Assembly (NCBI RefSeq): GCF_025024155.1
Contig: NW_026251755.1
Coordinates: forward strand, 1-64,000
Reading direction: 5' to 3'
DNA from: Gamsiella multidivaricata
Taxonomy: Eukaryota; Mortierellomycota; Mortierellomycetes; Mortierellales; Mortierellaceae
DNA length: 64,000 nt
How positions within the stretch are numbered: position 1 is the stretch's first letter; every line of letters begins with the position of its first letter. Made by a program: the position numbers and the translations under genes. Positions 1 to 9,047 of this stretch are shown here, piece by piece. The notes below the pieces were generated by a model, which saw only the letters and a program-made list of their open reading frames with translations, was not told where the DNA came from and did not search any database.

Positions 1-412
1 ATAGGATTGATTATTTGGGCCATCGCGGACAATGGGCGTTCTTGGATTATTCAACGAGGCGACATTCTCCATTGCCCTGACAAGCATGCCAATTTTCTTA
101 TCGACTGCTGCCATTTGCTTGATTGCGGTGTCGTAATTCTCTTGGAGACTGGTATTCTCGCCGTCCTCGTTGGCATTGATTAAGAGCTGAGCAAGGTAGA
201 CCTCGCGCTTGACAAGGAGCTCCCTTTTCTCGTGCAATTTCCTCATTGGACAAGGGCTCCTCTACTTGAGGTGATTTTTGCCCGTTGTCACTCGAGGGGA
301 GGCTGGACCCATGGTCAAATTCTTCATCGACTTCCATGGCTGAGCCATCGATGATTAGTAGGATTGGAGTATTGACTTCGAGAGGGGCCTGATTGATGTT
401 GTCGTTGTTCAT
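1..412 (-). pseudogene. N-terminal part of a Ty3-type retrotransposon gag gene, frameshifted and cut by the window edge
   Basis: Reading the minus strand from the ATG at 412, the protein starts MNNDNINQAPLEV and stays open to about base 240. There the frame breaks. Moving one base at the GGGAGC stretch near 225-235 restores a long open frame that runs off the window edge, through motifs such as KREVYLAQLLINANEDG and AVDKKIGMLVRAME. The acidic, coiled N-terminus resembles gag of fungal Ty3 elements, and a piece of the conserved middle of such a gag lies separately at 1.6-2.2 kb on the same strand. The two pieces are not in gag order, so they come from different copies. The one-base shift suggests a dead copy, although a sequencing error in the run cannot be excluded. 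Confidence 0.55.
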
Positions 413-1628
413 GGTTGTGAGATGCGTGTGTGTGTATGTGGAATAGTACTGCAATTAAATCAGTGCGCCTGGTGAGAAGTACATCAACGTTTAGTTCAGA
501 CTGTCTGCAAGTCCATCCCATAAAAAAAAAAAAAAAAAAAAAAAAAAATAGAACCTGCCTTTCGAGCGCGTTACTGGGATTCTTAGGGCAGTTCTTGAAG
601 GTAATTCTGGAGTGGCCAAGTTGACTACATTTACATGCTCCAGCAGAACTATGGATTCAATAAACTCGTGTCGAGTCAGCATGAGGACCAGTATCGATGG
701 AAAAAGTAATAAAGGCGCACTTCACATACGCTTGGTTGCACGTTGTATCCATGTTCTAGGTAGTCAATGTAAGAGGGTTCCTCTTCACCTCCGGGACGCC
801 AGTCTTCTTGCGCTTGGTTCGAGATGCACGAACAACCGGAAAAGACATTTTCGACCGGCCATTCTCAAGGATTGCACTTGATGGAGTGCCGCTGGGTTCG
901 TAAGGTGTAACGATAGCCACACGTTATGCCATGGTATATGTGACGTTTTATGTATCTGAGTATGAGTCAAGGAGACAAAGGAGCGTTGTTGTTTATTATG
1001 CGCCCAGTAGAGGTTTTTATAGTCCCGAGCTGGGGCTTGGTATTTAAAAAGCTCGAATAAAAATGGAAGTGGCCTAAATGTGAAGGTGTTGTCGCATATC
1101 TCACCAGAGTTCACTGTATATTTAGTTTAACAAGTGTACCTCGAGCTCACTATTACATTTAATACAAATAAATACCTAATCGGTGTGGTGTGTGGAGCCA
1201 CATCTCTTTCTCACTCATTTCTGAATCCAAAAATACCTCAGGTGTAACAAGATGAGGAGTGGAAACAAGAACTACTTTTAATAATATTTGCAGTGCGCGG
1301 ATATATATACTACATGACTACTGTTGCAGAAGGTCCACTCTGTACGATTCCAATTTGGGGTCTGAACGGAACAGTTAGTTCAGAAGGGTGCCGTAAGACT
1401 TGTGGGTGGACGAGGAACAACGAGGTGAAAACGAGGGGAGACGAGTGAACAAGGTGAGTGAACAAGACGAATATGTGAAGACAATAGTTTATTGACTAGA
1501 CTGTTGTGAGTATATGAACTGGGGTTCAACTACATAGTCTGTCCTTCCTTATATACATCAGACGAATAAAGGTCCTGATTAGTAATCCATGGTTCTAGAC
1601 GTTTCGGTGCTGCCTTTGCTCATCTACA
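413..1628. other. Non-coding stretch with a 27-base A run, possibly LTR-derived
   Basis: No gene with support is visible. There is an uninterrupted A run at 522-548. The part at 1380-1600 is rich in short direct repeats of GTGAACAAG/GACGAG type and in TATA-like and AATAAA-like words. It sits next to a gag fragment and could be LTR sequence, but I could not pair it with a second LTR. Confidence 0.35.
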
Positions 1629-2186
1629 TCATGGAGCTTTCTGTGATGAGGGCGACGTTGATCCTTTCTTAGACGCGTCTAGCGTCACATGACAATACCA
1701 ATCAGAGCTAAACTCTGACAGGTGCGCTCCATTTGCTTTGCTTGAAGGAAGGCCTCTTAGAAAGGCGCTCAATAATTCTCCTGGGTTGACGACCTCGAGC
1801 TGGACTTCGAGTTCTTTGAAGTCGTTGATGTACGAGTCGAGGGAGCCCATCATCTGCAGGTTGTTTAGCTTGCGGTGAGCTTCGCCTTGAGCGTCTGAAG
1901 GGCAAAAAGCGGACTTGAATTCAGTCTTGAAGTCCGTCCATAGAGAACCAACTTTGAGAGAACGGTGATATGTCCGCCACACTGCCGCTTTGTTGGATAA
2001 GAGGAGCGCGGCAATGGCGGTCCATCCGGTCTGTTTGATTTTGGCGACGGAGAAATAGAGTTCGATCTTTTTCAACCAACAAAGCGCTTTGATTACGTTC
2101 CTTTCTCTGCGGTAGGGTTCTGGGGATGGTGCGTGGACGCAAGCGAGGGCAGACGCAGTGGAGTGAGCCTCATAACTATTGCGCAC
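1629..2186 (-). pseudogene. Retrotransposon gag fragment (middle domain)
   Basis: The minus-strand frame encodes a retrotransposon gag core: a tryptophan-rich stretch with WLKKIELYFSVAKI, the SLWTDFKTEFKSAF segment, then LNNLQMMGSLDSYINDFKEL and a GLPSS motif. This pattern (W..F...F...F / L..L.Q..S...Y...F) is the gag domain of Ty3/gypsy elements, which forms the virus-like capsid shell of the element. There is no zinc knuckle, protease or reverse transcriptase in frame after it, and neither end looks like a natural gag terminus. It is therefore a fragment. It abuts the 3' side of the decayed Tc1 transposase that follows at higher coordinates. Confidence 0.7.
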
Positions 2187-2439
2187 GAATATATATTATG
2201 GTATTACGTGTGGCTATCGTTACATAAGGTGCAAACAAAAGAAAAGGAAGAATGAGATGAGCATACCTTAAACAAAATATCCATTGTGGTTGCTGTGGTG
2301 CGAAATGAGCGAGCGACATGGTGACATGAAATACCTTTTCGGGCATGCGTAGTAGGTCTGGCGGTCGTGGTTTTTCTTGCATTTTTCGCACTTGGGCATG
2401 ATGTAGGGGTTTCAGAGTAGGATGGGGCCGGCGCGGCTT

Positions 2440-3301
2440 GGCTGAAGAGCTTCTTGGTATGTAAAACTGGTTGCCAAGCTTCTGTGATCTGACGCTTAAT
2501 CCTACTAGGGCTCCCTGGGTATAGTCCTGTGACATTGTCTCCCATAGTTCAAGCAACCCTTTGGGAATGGTTCCTTGTCCGCTTAGTTTTCTTTTCAAGT
2601 GTTCCCATAAGTGCTTTATGGGGCTCAAATCTGGAGAAATGGCTAGCCAGGCGAGAGTTCTTTCTGTCGCCTCTGTCAATCCAACGGACGCGATATTCCT
2701 CGGTTGACTTGGCAGTATGCTTGGAGTCGTTGGCATGTTGGAAAATAAACCGCTGCGGATCAATGTTGTACCAGTCCACAGTCGCCTACAGATCCTCCTT
2801 GAGAATGCCAATGTAGAGCTCGGCGTCCAATGTCTATCGATTTTAGCCAAGAAACCCGGGCCATCCCAGGTCATGCATCCCCAAAGCATGATGGAACTAT
2901 CCCGGGTCGATGTCTTTCGTCTTGGCCTTGGATTGCCCGTTTGTATCTATCCACACATAGTACAGACTGTCAGAAGATATTCTATTGATTTTCGATTCAT
3001 CGGACCAAACTACTCGCTTGCAATCAGCTTCGGTCAAATCTCGTACATCAGTGTGGACTCCGAACGCGTCTCCTTCTGCTTTTTCGTCATGGGCGACTTC
3101 TTGATATCCCGTTTGGCTATCATTCCAATATCCCTGAGGGAGTGCCTTACGGCATTTGCCGACACTGGGTCTTGATTCTCCTGATTGTACCTCCTGGTAC
3201 CTTTGTGTAAGAGTTTTGTGTGGAAGAGCTGACAAGGTGAGTCTTGAGACAAGAGGATACTGGAGACAAGGAACTTTATGACAGGGACTAAGACTAGACA
3301 A
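2440..3301 (-). pseudogene. Decayed Tc1/mariner transposase
   Basis: Pieces of a Tc1-type DDE transposase lie in several minus-strand frames in the right order: VVWSDESKINR with the first catalytic Asp (about 3000), MLWGCMTWDGPGFLAKID (about 2840-2890), FIFQHANDSKHTAKSTEEY with the second Asp region (about 2715-2760), and SPDLSPIKHLWEHLKRKL with the third acidic region (about 2590-2640). No single frame joins them, so at least three frameshifts have accumulated and the copy cannot encode an active enzyme. Tc1/mariner transposases cut and paste their element at TA dinucleotides. I did not find convincing terminal inverted repeats by eye. The relic is flanked by gag debris, so this is a nest of old insertions. 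Confidence 0.8.
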
Positions 3302-4488
3302 GACTGACTAACTAGCTAGACTAGGCGCGTCCTTTTATAGTTGTCTACAGCTTGAGTATTACTAAGCTGGGTCTTACTAATAAAGAGAGTGTTCTGGATG
3401 GATCTGGCTGTAGGTGGGTATCCACCTAGGATAACGGGACTCCTAGGCTTTTCTAGAAGAGCCCGAAGTCCTCTGGTCTTGTGCATGTGACCACCGTCCA
3501 ATCACAGAGATACAAATCTCTGACACTTTGATAGCGGTACTGGTTGTACCGCGATGAAGTAGCAATCGGTCTAAACTCAGTTGCACTGCTCCTGCGTGCT
3601 CTATACCAGAGTGTCCGAGTCCTGTATACTGCGTTACAGAACCAGCTTTTTTTGGTTTGGCCGAAAGTGTGCGCGTGGGTTCGAAAACGCGCTAATAATT
3701 CCAAAAAAAAATAGATTAAAATAGCGAGTGAGCGTGGGTTAAAAAGGAGCATGGTTACCTTGACGAAAAAAAAAAAAAAAAAAAAAAAAAAGCCAAAGAC
3801 GTTGCTATCCGCCTTACCGTCGATAAGGGTGCGGGTCGACCGACCATAGAAGGAGCTGATGAACCTGAGGAGTCTGCGGGCATTGGACTGAACAGTGTTA
3901 AAGAGCCGTAATGGAAGTTCGTGCTGTCCGGTTAAGTAACCCGGTAATTTCTTTGCTGTCGTCGAGACGCGATGGTTCTTGGAGGAATGGGTGGCGTCTT
4001 TTCGGTCGTTTCAAACATTGGCCGAGCCCTGACGCCTATCGAACGCCGTGATTGTCGACCATTGTGGGATCCATTGATATGTGGTGTCCGCGCCGTTAAT
4101 TTAAATAAACTGTTATTCTTTTTGAGTTGTGTAGTTCTGTTGAATGTCAGGCCTGGATAAAGCCTGCATCTTGGGGTTGAATGATATCTCTGCACTCGAT
4201 GGTTGAAATGTGGTTCCTCCGTCCAGAGGCTGTGGCGCTTGCTGAGCGTGATGGGTATGTCGCTTGATCTCCTTGTTTTTCTGACAGCACTGCCAGCCTT
4301 AGAACCTGATGAACCGGCTACTGCATTTCAGATGATGGTAAAAAACAAAAAGATATAAAAGATAAAAAGTTTACGTCAGTTCCTATCTCAGCATTGTCGC
4401 AGCCGAACTGCAAAAAAAAAAAAGAAAAAAAAGAAGACATACATACCTATAACGATCAGCCGATTCGCCTTGCCTTGACGCGTCCTGA
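3302..4488. other. Non-coding stretch with A-run and LTR-like sequence
   Basis: No supported gene. Bases 3240-3540 contain repeated GACTAG/CTAGAC words, an imperfect hairpin (GTGGGTATCCACC near 3413) and AATAAA-like sites, a style seen in LTRs. An A run fills 3766-3791. A stretch at 4410-4440 of A-rich sequence on the plus strand looks like a pyrimidine tract when read on the minus strand. Confidence 0.3.
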
Positions 4489-4773
4489 TTAGTGCTCCAT
4501 TGATGCGGCTTCCATATAATGCAAATGAACTCGCTCAATCGTGTCGGCGGAAGGGATGATTTTGAGGGAAGGAACGCTCCCTTTGTTTATAATTTTGTCT
4601 GGCAGCGGCTGATCATAGACTACTTCGACATTGGTAGCACTCTCGATCGTGGGAAAGTCGTGGTAAAGTAGCTTGTTGCCGGTCTGATGTGCTTGCCATT
4701 CGTTGCTGTAGATGATCTTTGTCTCTGGGAGACCATCGACATTGATTGCTCTGGTAGAGGATAGTCCCTGCAT
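4489..4773 (-). CDS. Short uncharacterised ORF (94 aa), possible exon of a decayed gene
   Basis: The ORF opens with ATG at 4773 and has ordinary, non-repetitive protein composition (for example LLYHDFPTIESATNVEVVY and PSLKIIPSADTIERVHLHY). I do not recognise the family. Just past its stop codon, on the minus strand, a good donor (GTATGT near 4445) and a pyrimidine-rich acceptor ending TTGCAG (about 4410) suggest that the original gene continued in another frame. A further set of open segments on the same strand up to about 5480 may be the same gene's remains. It could be a real small gene, but frame breaks around it favour a relic. Confidence 0.3.
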   Translation of the reverse strand: MQGLSSTRAINVDGLPETKIIYSNEWQAHQTGNKLLYHDFPTIESATNVEVVYDQPLPDKIINKGSVPSLKIIPSADTIERVHLHYMEAASMEH

Positions 4774-4899
4774 GGTTTGTGTCTAGGTGGATTCATATAC
4801 AACGGAGGGTTAATTGCACATAAAGGCAGCACCAGAAAGCAACAGAAAACAGACAAATAAAAAGACATACCAACTTCAAGGAAACGATAGTGTGATGGT

Positions 4900-5480
4900 T
4901 GTAGATGTTTGTCTATGGCCAACTAACGCTGCTAGGGCATGCGAGGAAGGGCATACAGTAAGAGCCCCATTTATAGGGGCCAGATGCCCATGGGAGCAGG
5001 ATCAACTCTCGGCTCTGACTCTTGAAATGGCGACCAAAGTTTGCCTCTACAGGATAGCCGTCCAAAAATAATGTAGTATAGGTTAGAAATGCTGTCAGTT
5101 GTAGTTGTACAACGAACAAAGCGCATATTTGCACACACACACACACCTGTGGAGTCCGATATGGCATGAAATTATTCCATTCAGTGTGTCCGACGTGACG
5201 GATACACACAGCAGGGTCATGACGGCCGCATTGTCGCCTTTGATGCCATATATCCGAATATTCCTGGAGACCCTCATAGTCCTCTACCAGCTTATTTCGC
5301 TGGGTTTCCTTTCCAAGGGAAAACTGCGTGAGGACTGCTTGAAAAATCTTGCAAAGATGTGTGCTGACGCCTCCTTGTTATCGCTAGAATAATCGACGAG
5401 GACAACTGCGTCAACATGACTAGTCTTGGACTCCGGCAAACGGTGTGGTTCAACGTGTGTGTGTTGCCATTCTTACCTGG
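4900..5480 (-). pseudogene. Open segments of an uncharacterised decayed gene
   Basis: Three minus-strand segments read like protein but in different frames: SHVDAVVLVDYSSDNKEASA (about 5370-5430), GIKGDNAAVMTLLCVSVTSD (about 5185-5245) and DGYPVEANFGRHFKSQSREL (about 5010-5070). A GTGTGT-rich stretch at 5131-5148 sits at what could be a donor site between the last two. I cannot name the family. The segments are consistent with an old gene with introns and at least one frame break, lying just upstream of the 4.5 kb ORF on the same strand. Confidence 0.25.
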
Positions 5481-6111
5481 CACTAGTAGCTGTTTGTCTC
5501 AGGAGAATGTTCTTAATATTAGGATGCGACGCTGTATTGTATAGGAGAGTACGCGACCGCGACCTTTGTGAGATGTTTTTGTGGAGTGCGCTGGTCTAGT
5601 AGCACAAGACGATAGTGTTGTGTTTCAATTTGAACAGCACAAGAAGATGGTGTTGTGTTTCAGTTTGAACACAGAAGAGGGAACAGGAGCGAGATGGCGG
5701 CTCCCGTTTTGTCCGCCCCATTCCTCCATGGCGAGTCATGGAGGAATGGGATGTGGAAGGGGTGAGAAGAAGCGATGCTTAGGTTTGAGACGGTTAGAGT
5801 TGTGACGTATCAAAGCGCTTTCCAGAGTCTCGGGTCTCGGTAGTGAAACCAACGCGTTGCGGCCTGTGCGTGAGCGCTGTGCACTTTTTCAAGTTTGGAA
5901 GCGGTTCACAGATATTGTATCAAAATACAGCATCGATTTATGAGAGCCGCTAAAGTACGTTAGCTTTCCTTTTCTCTTTTTTTTTTATGGAGAAAGTATT
6001 CTATTCTTCATAACCTCCTTCTGTCTAGTACTTCTTCAGAAACACGTCTCGATCCTGAGATCGTACCAAATGCCGATTCATCAGCCCGCAAACTCTCATC
6101 CCCAAGTTCCT
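5481..6111. other. Non-coding stretch
   Basis: I see no gene here. It contains a near-perfect local repeat of about 25 bases (GACGATAGTGTTGTGTTTCA at 5609 and AAGATGGTGTTGTGTTTCAG at 5643) and a short inverted repeat around CCATTCCTCCATGGCGAGTC/ATGGAGGAATGG (5719-5750). Confidence 0.4.
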
Positions 6112-7490
6112 CTACGCTTGCACGTTCTTGAGGTCGACCACCATCAGCCCAAGCGCCTGCTTCTCCTGTCTGCTAACCGTGTAGTTCGCGCAAATGGACA
6201 TCAAACTCTCTCCAGACATCAAGCGCTTATACTTTCCATCTGTAGCCGCCGCTGAGCCTGAAGCCGGACACTTACTCTTCGGTTCACGCCCTTTTTTTAT
6301 GTTGCCACCCCCTGCTGCCTTCGCTTGCGCCTTTGCATAAGCTTCGTTAATTTCCTCCGCCTTCATGGTCGCTCTTAATGAGCTGTACCCGCTCAACGTC
6401 AATTGCTGATCGGTCTTGAGTAGTTTCAAAAAGGGTACATATACCGTAAATAGAGCTATTACGTCGTTTTCTGATATGACCCAGGGTCCTGACAGATCGA
6501 TCAAGGATAAATTACTCTCCAGAAAGGCGTATGGTCCGCCTCCTCGTGGCCATCCTCATCAATAGTCTCGTCGTCCCAATCAGTCTCAGAATTCACATCC
6601 AAAGTCGGGCTACGTGTGATCCATTGTGCAGTCTCACCCACTAGTGACAACGATACCATCTCCACCCTAGGACGTCCTTTCAGCCAGTCCATATGGAACA
6701 TCGTCGCCGGTTCTCCATCCATCCTCAAGTTCTTCAGCGAAGGCGACGACCAGTTTTGAACGACTTCATCGCACGTCGTTTCTCCTGCAATGAACGCTTC
6801 TGATGCTCCTTGTGTGCCTGCAAACTATGCAACTGCGACGCCTCCGCACTCATGCTCAACACCAACGTCTCCAGTCTGTCCATTTCCTCCAACGATTCGA
6901 AATCGAATCTCATGGCCGCCGTATCACTCAGTTCCAGCTACCGCAGTTTCGGAAGACTCCACTTTGGAAATATGTCAGATCGATCTTGGCTTGCTGATAC
7001 CTTTAATCCACCAATAGTATTGACTCTGGCGGCGCCTGCTGCTCACTCTCCTCTGGCAGGGGTTCTGTCGGCTCTACAGACCCGGATCAGATTTTTAGAA
7101 CCTCAAGGTTGGGACACTGCCTGAACGATCCGATCCCGATGCCGGCTATGCGGACAAGATCCAGCTCTAAATGCGTTAGACGCGAAAGTGGCACGGACCA
7201 TTCACCAACCGAGTTGGTCCAGAGGTTATCCTTGAGCTGTAGTGCTTTGCGGGATTTTTCCATGCTGGATGGATCACTGCAGTACCTGTAGGATTGGTCC
7301 ACCATGAGCTTGACAGTTCTGAGCGTGCTCGCAAAGGTCCACATGGCGTCGTTCAAGGTATGAATCGCAAATCTATAGGTGCGATCGGACTGAAGTTCCA
7401 GGGTCTCAAGGTTTCTGAAGATTCCTGGTATAACCTGAGGTGCAGATGAGGGAAATCGATGCTCACAGGAGTCAAGTGCTGCCTAATCCT
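6112..7490 (-). pseudogene. Broken F-box/LRR-type gene
   Basis: On the minus strand a leucine-rich-repeat-like protein can be followed from about 7480 to the stop at 6112. It runs through NLETLELQSDRTYRFAIH, SRLTHLELDLVRIAGIG, CPNLEVLKI, LPKLR, LELSDTAAMRFDF, RLETLVLSMSAEA, SLKNLRMDGEPATMF and GPWVISENDVIALF. The reading frame is broken repeatedly: an in-frame TGA directly after CPNLEVLKI (about 7087), a shift near 7010, a TAG inside LPKLR-LEL (about 6945), a shift near 6740 and another near 6520. The pattern of xLxxLxL repeats with a conserved tail fits the large F-box/LRR families of Mortierella-like fungi, which normally act as substrate adaptors of SCF ubiquitin ligases. The N-terminal F-box itself is not visible. 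The copy is dead. Confidence 0.65.
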
Positions 7491-8163
7491 GAAGTAAATT
7501 CTGTTAGTAGTCGCAGTTTGGTTGACTTGGTACTAGCGCTAGGGTTCGAAAGTACGCTCTAGGATACTAGAACAGCCCTAGAGTATTCAGGGCTCCGCAT
7601 CGAGCTCCAATACTCGCAGATGATGACAGCCCATAAGGAACGCCTCCATTTATGGCCCCTCTCCTTGCTCAATGCGGTCAAGGTCATTCATTATCTGCGA
7701 GGCGTTTTAGTTGATCCAGTCCATCCTTCTGAGAACCTTGGTAGCTCTTACGGATCAAAAACGTGTAGTCAATTCATGACTTAATACAGCGCCAAGGGCG
7801 CGTCTTACCTCCTTGAGCTGAAATACTGACATCTGGTTCGGTCATGAGCGAGAAAGAATGAGGGGTTAGGGTGGGATGGGATGGGATGGGATGGGATGGG
7901 ATGGGATGGGAATGAACGAGCGAATGAATGTGAATGAATAAACAAGAGTTGCTCATTCGCCATGGCTGAAGCGCACCTCAGAAAGGAGTTCGAAGCATAA
8001 GCTGAGGGACAGAGTGTGACTATTGGTGCAGCAAGGGCCATGAACGACAATATGGGCATAGGTGAAGAGTACAAGTTTTATTACGGTATGGTACAATGAA
8101 TTGAATTGTGAAAATGCTGGCTGGTTTACAAAAATGGATACCGATCCCTCAATCCCGCTGCTT
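7491..8163. other. Non-coding stretch with a GGGAT array
   Basis: There is no gene with support. It holds the GGGAT tandem array listed separately. The upstream part has short duplicated words such as CTAGGGTTCG/CTAGGATACT that look like old repeat debris. Confidence 0.4.
7873..7911 (+). repeat. GGGAT tandem array (seven full units plus a partial one)
   Basis: Seven uninterrupted GGGAT units followed by GGGA, preceded by TTAGGGTG. The runs of three G at five-base spacing could form a G-quadruplex on the plus strand. Confidence 0.95.
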
Positions 8164-8406
8164 TCACAGCAAAGGCAGATAGACAAGGTAGCGTGGTCGA
8201 GGCACAGCAATAACGCTCTGTTCCATCATCTGGACCGAGACTTGACCCAGAGAGGCCATTGTGGGCAGGAGTGCATCCATGGGTCCAGTCGGCTCCATCA
8301 GGGAGGGACGAGTGGACTTTGCGCGAGAGCTATCGATCGATTTGGATCTAGCCGTGGAGTCAAAGGCAGTTGCGGCAGGGCGGGAAGACTTGTAGAAGAG
8401 GGCCAT
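8164..8406 (-). CDS. Uncharacterised 80-aa protein with a TATA box upstream
   Basis: ATG at 8406 opens an 80-residue frame (starts MALFYKSSRPAATAFDS, ends RPRYLVYLPLL) rich in Ser, Arg and Pro, with no recognised domain. In favour of a real gene, a good TATA motif (GATATAAAA on the minus strand, at 8575-8583) lies about 170 bases upstream. Between TATA and ATG there is a pure GA/CT tract (about 8491-8507), a composition often seen in fungal leaders. Against it, the protein is short and has no known relatives that I can name. It lies downstream of a transposon-rich zone and is followed by the tail of the CSC1-type channel gene on the same strand. Confidence 0.4.
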   Translation of the reverse strand: MALFYKSSRPAATAFDSTARSKSIDSSRAKSTRPSLMEPTGPMDALLPTMASLGQVSVQMMEQSVIAVPRPRYLVYLPLL

Positions 8407-9047
8407 TGAGATTTAATGTGATGGGATGGCGGCTTAAAGAACACTTGAGGGTATGAAGCGTCTGTTTCTCGAGCGTGGGGGTCGTCTGAGAGAGAGAGAG
8501 AGAGAGAAGTGCAGGTATGCGTGTGCGTGTAAGAGACAAATGAAAGAGAAAGACGATCGGTTCTCTCTCTTCCCTTTTATATCGTCTTTGAACAAAGTCC
8601 GTGCCCTGCGGTGCCTGAAAGTTATATAAGCAAATCTACGATGATATCATATTGGGCTGAGTTTGATCGCGTTCTTTTTTTGGCCACAAACACTACGATG
8701 ACATAACAGTGCCACAGATCTGCTCCACACACGCCAAAGGTCCAGTATATTTCGTGTTCAAGCGGCAGCCGTCAGCAATACGCTCCGACAGGTGAATCCA
8801 GCACGCGGTTAGTTCGGACTAGAGGACTTGCTTTACTGGGTCTATGTTTTTGTAAAATGCGGTTCTACTATATTAGGATTATTGATTAAAAGGGATTAAT
8901 GGGCGCGGAGAAGCTAGGTTACACGATGGTGTAGTTATGTTACAAGTTGGAAGTGAAAAGTGTAATTAGTAGGATAAGAAAAAGATAAAGAGAGAGAAAA
9001 GTCCGTAAAAAATTTTTTCCTAATGATTCGCATCTATTGTGCCCTGT
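8407..9047. other. Intergenic: upstream region of the 80-aa ORF and 3' flank of the channel gene
   Basis: Contains the GA microsatellite (8491-8507), the minus-strand TATA motif, and AT-rich sequence up to the stop codon of the channel gene. No further gene seen. Confidence 0.4.

Noticed and set aside
1380..3540. Two LTR-like regions
   Set aside because: They have the flavour of LTRs but no matching pair, TG...CA ends or target duplication could be shown by eye, so they are mentioned only as composition.
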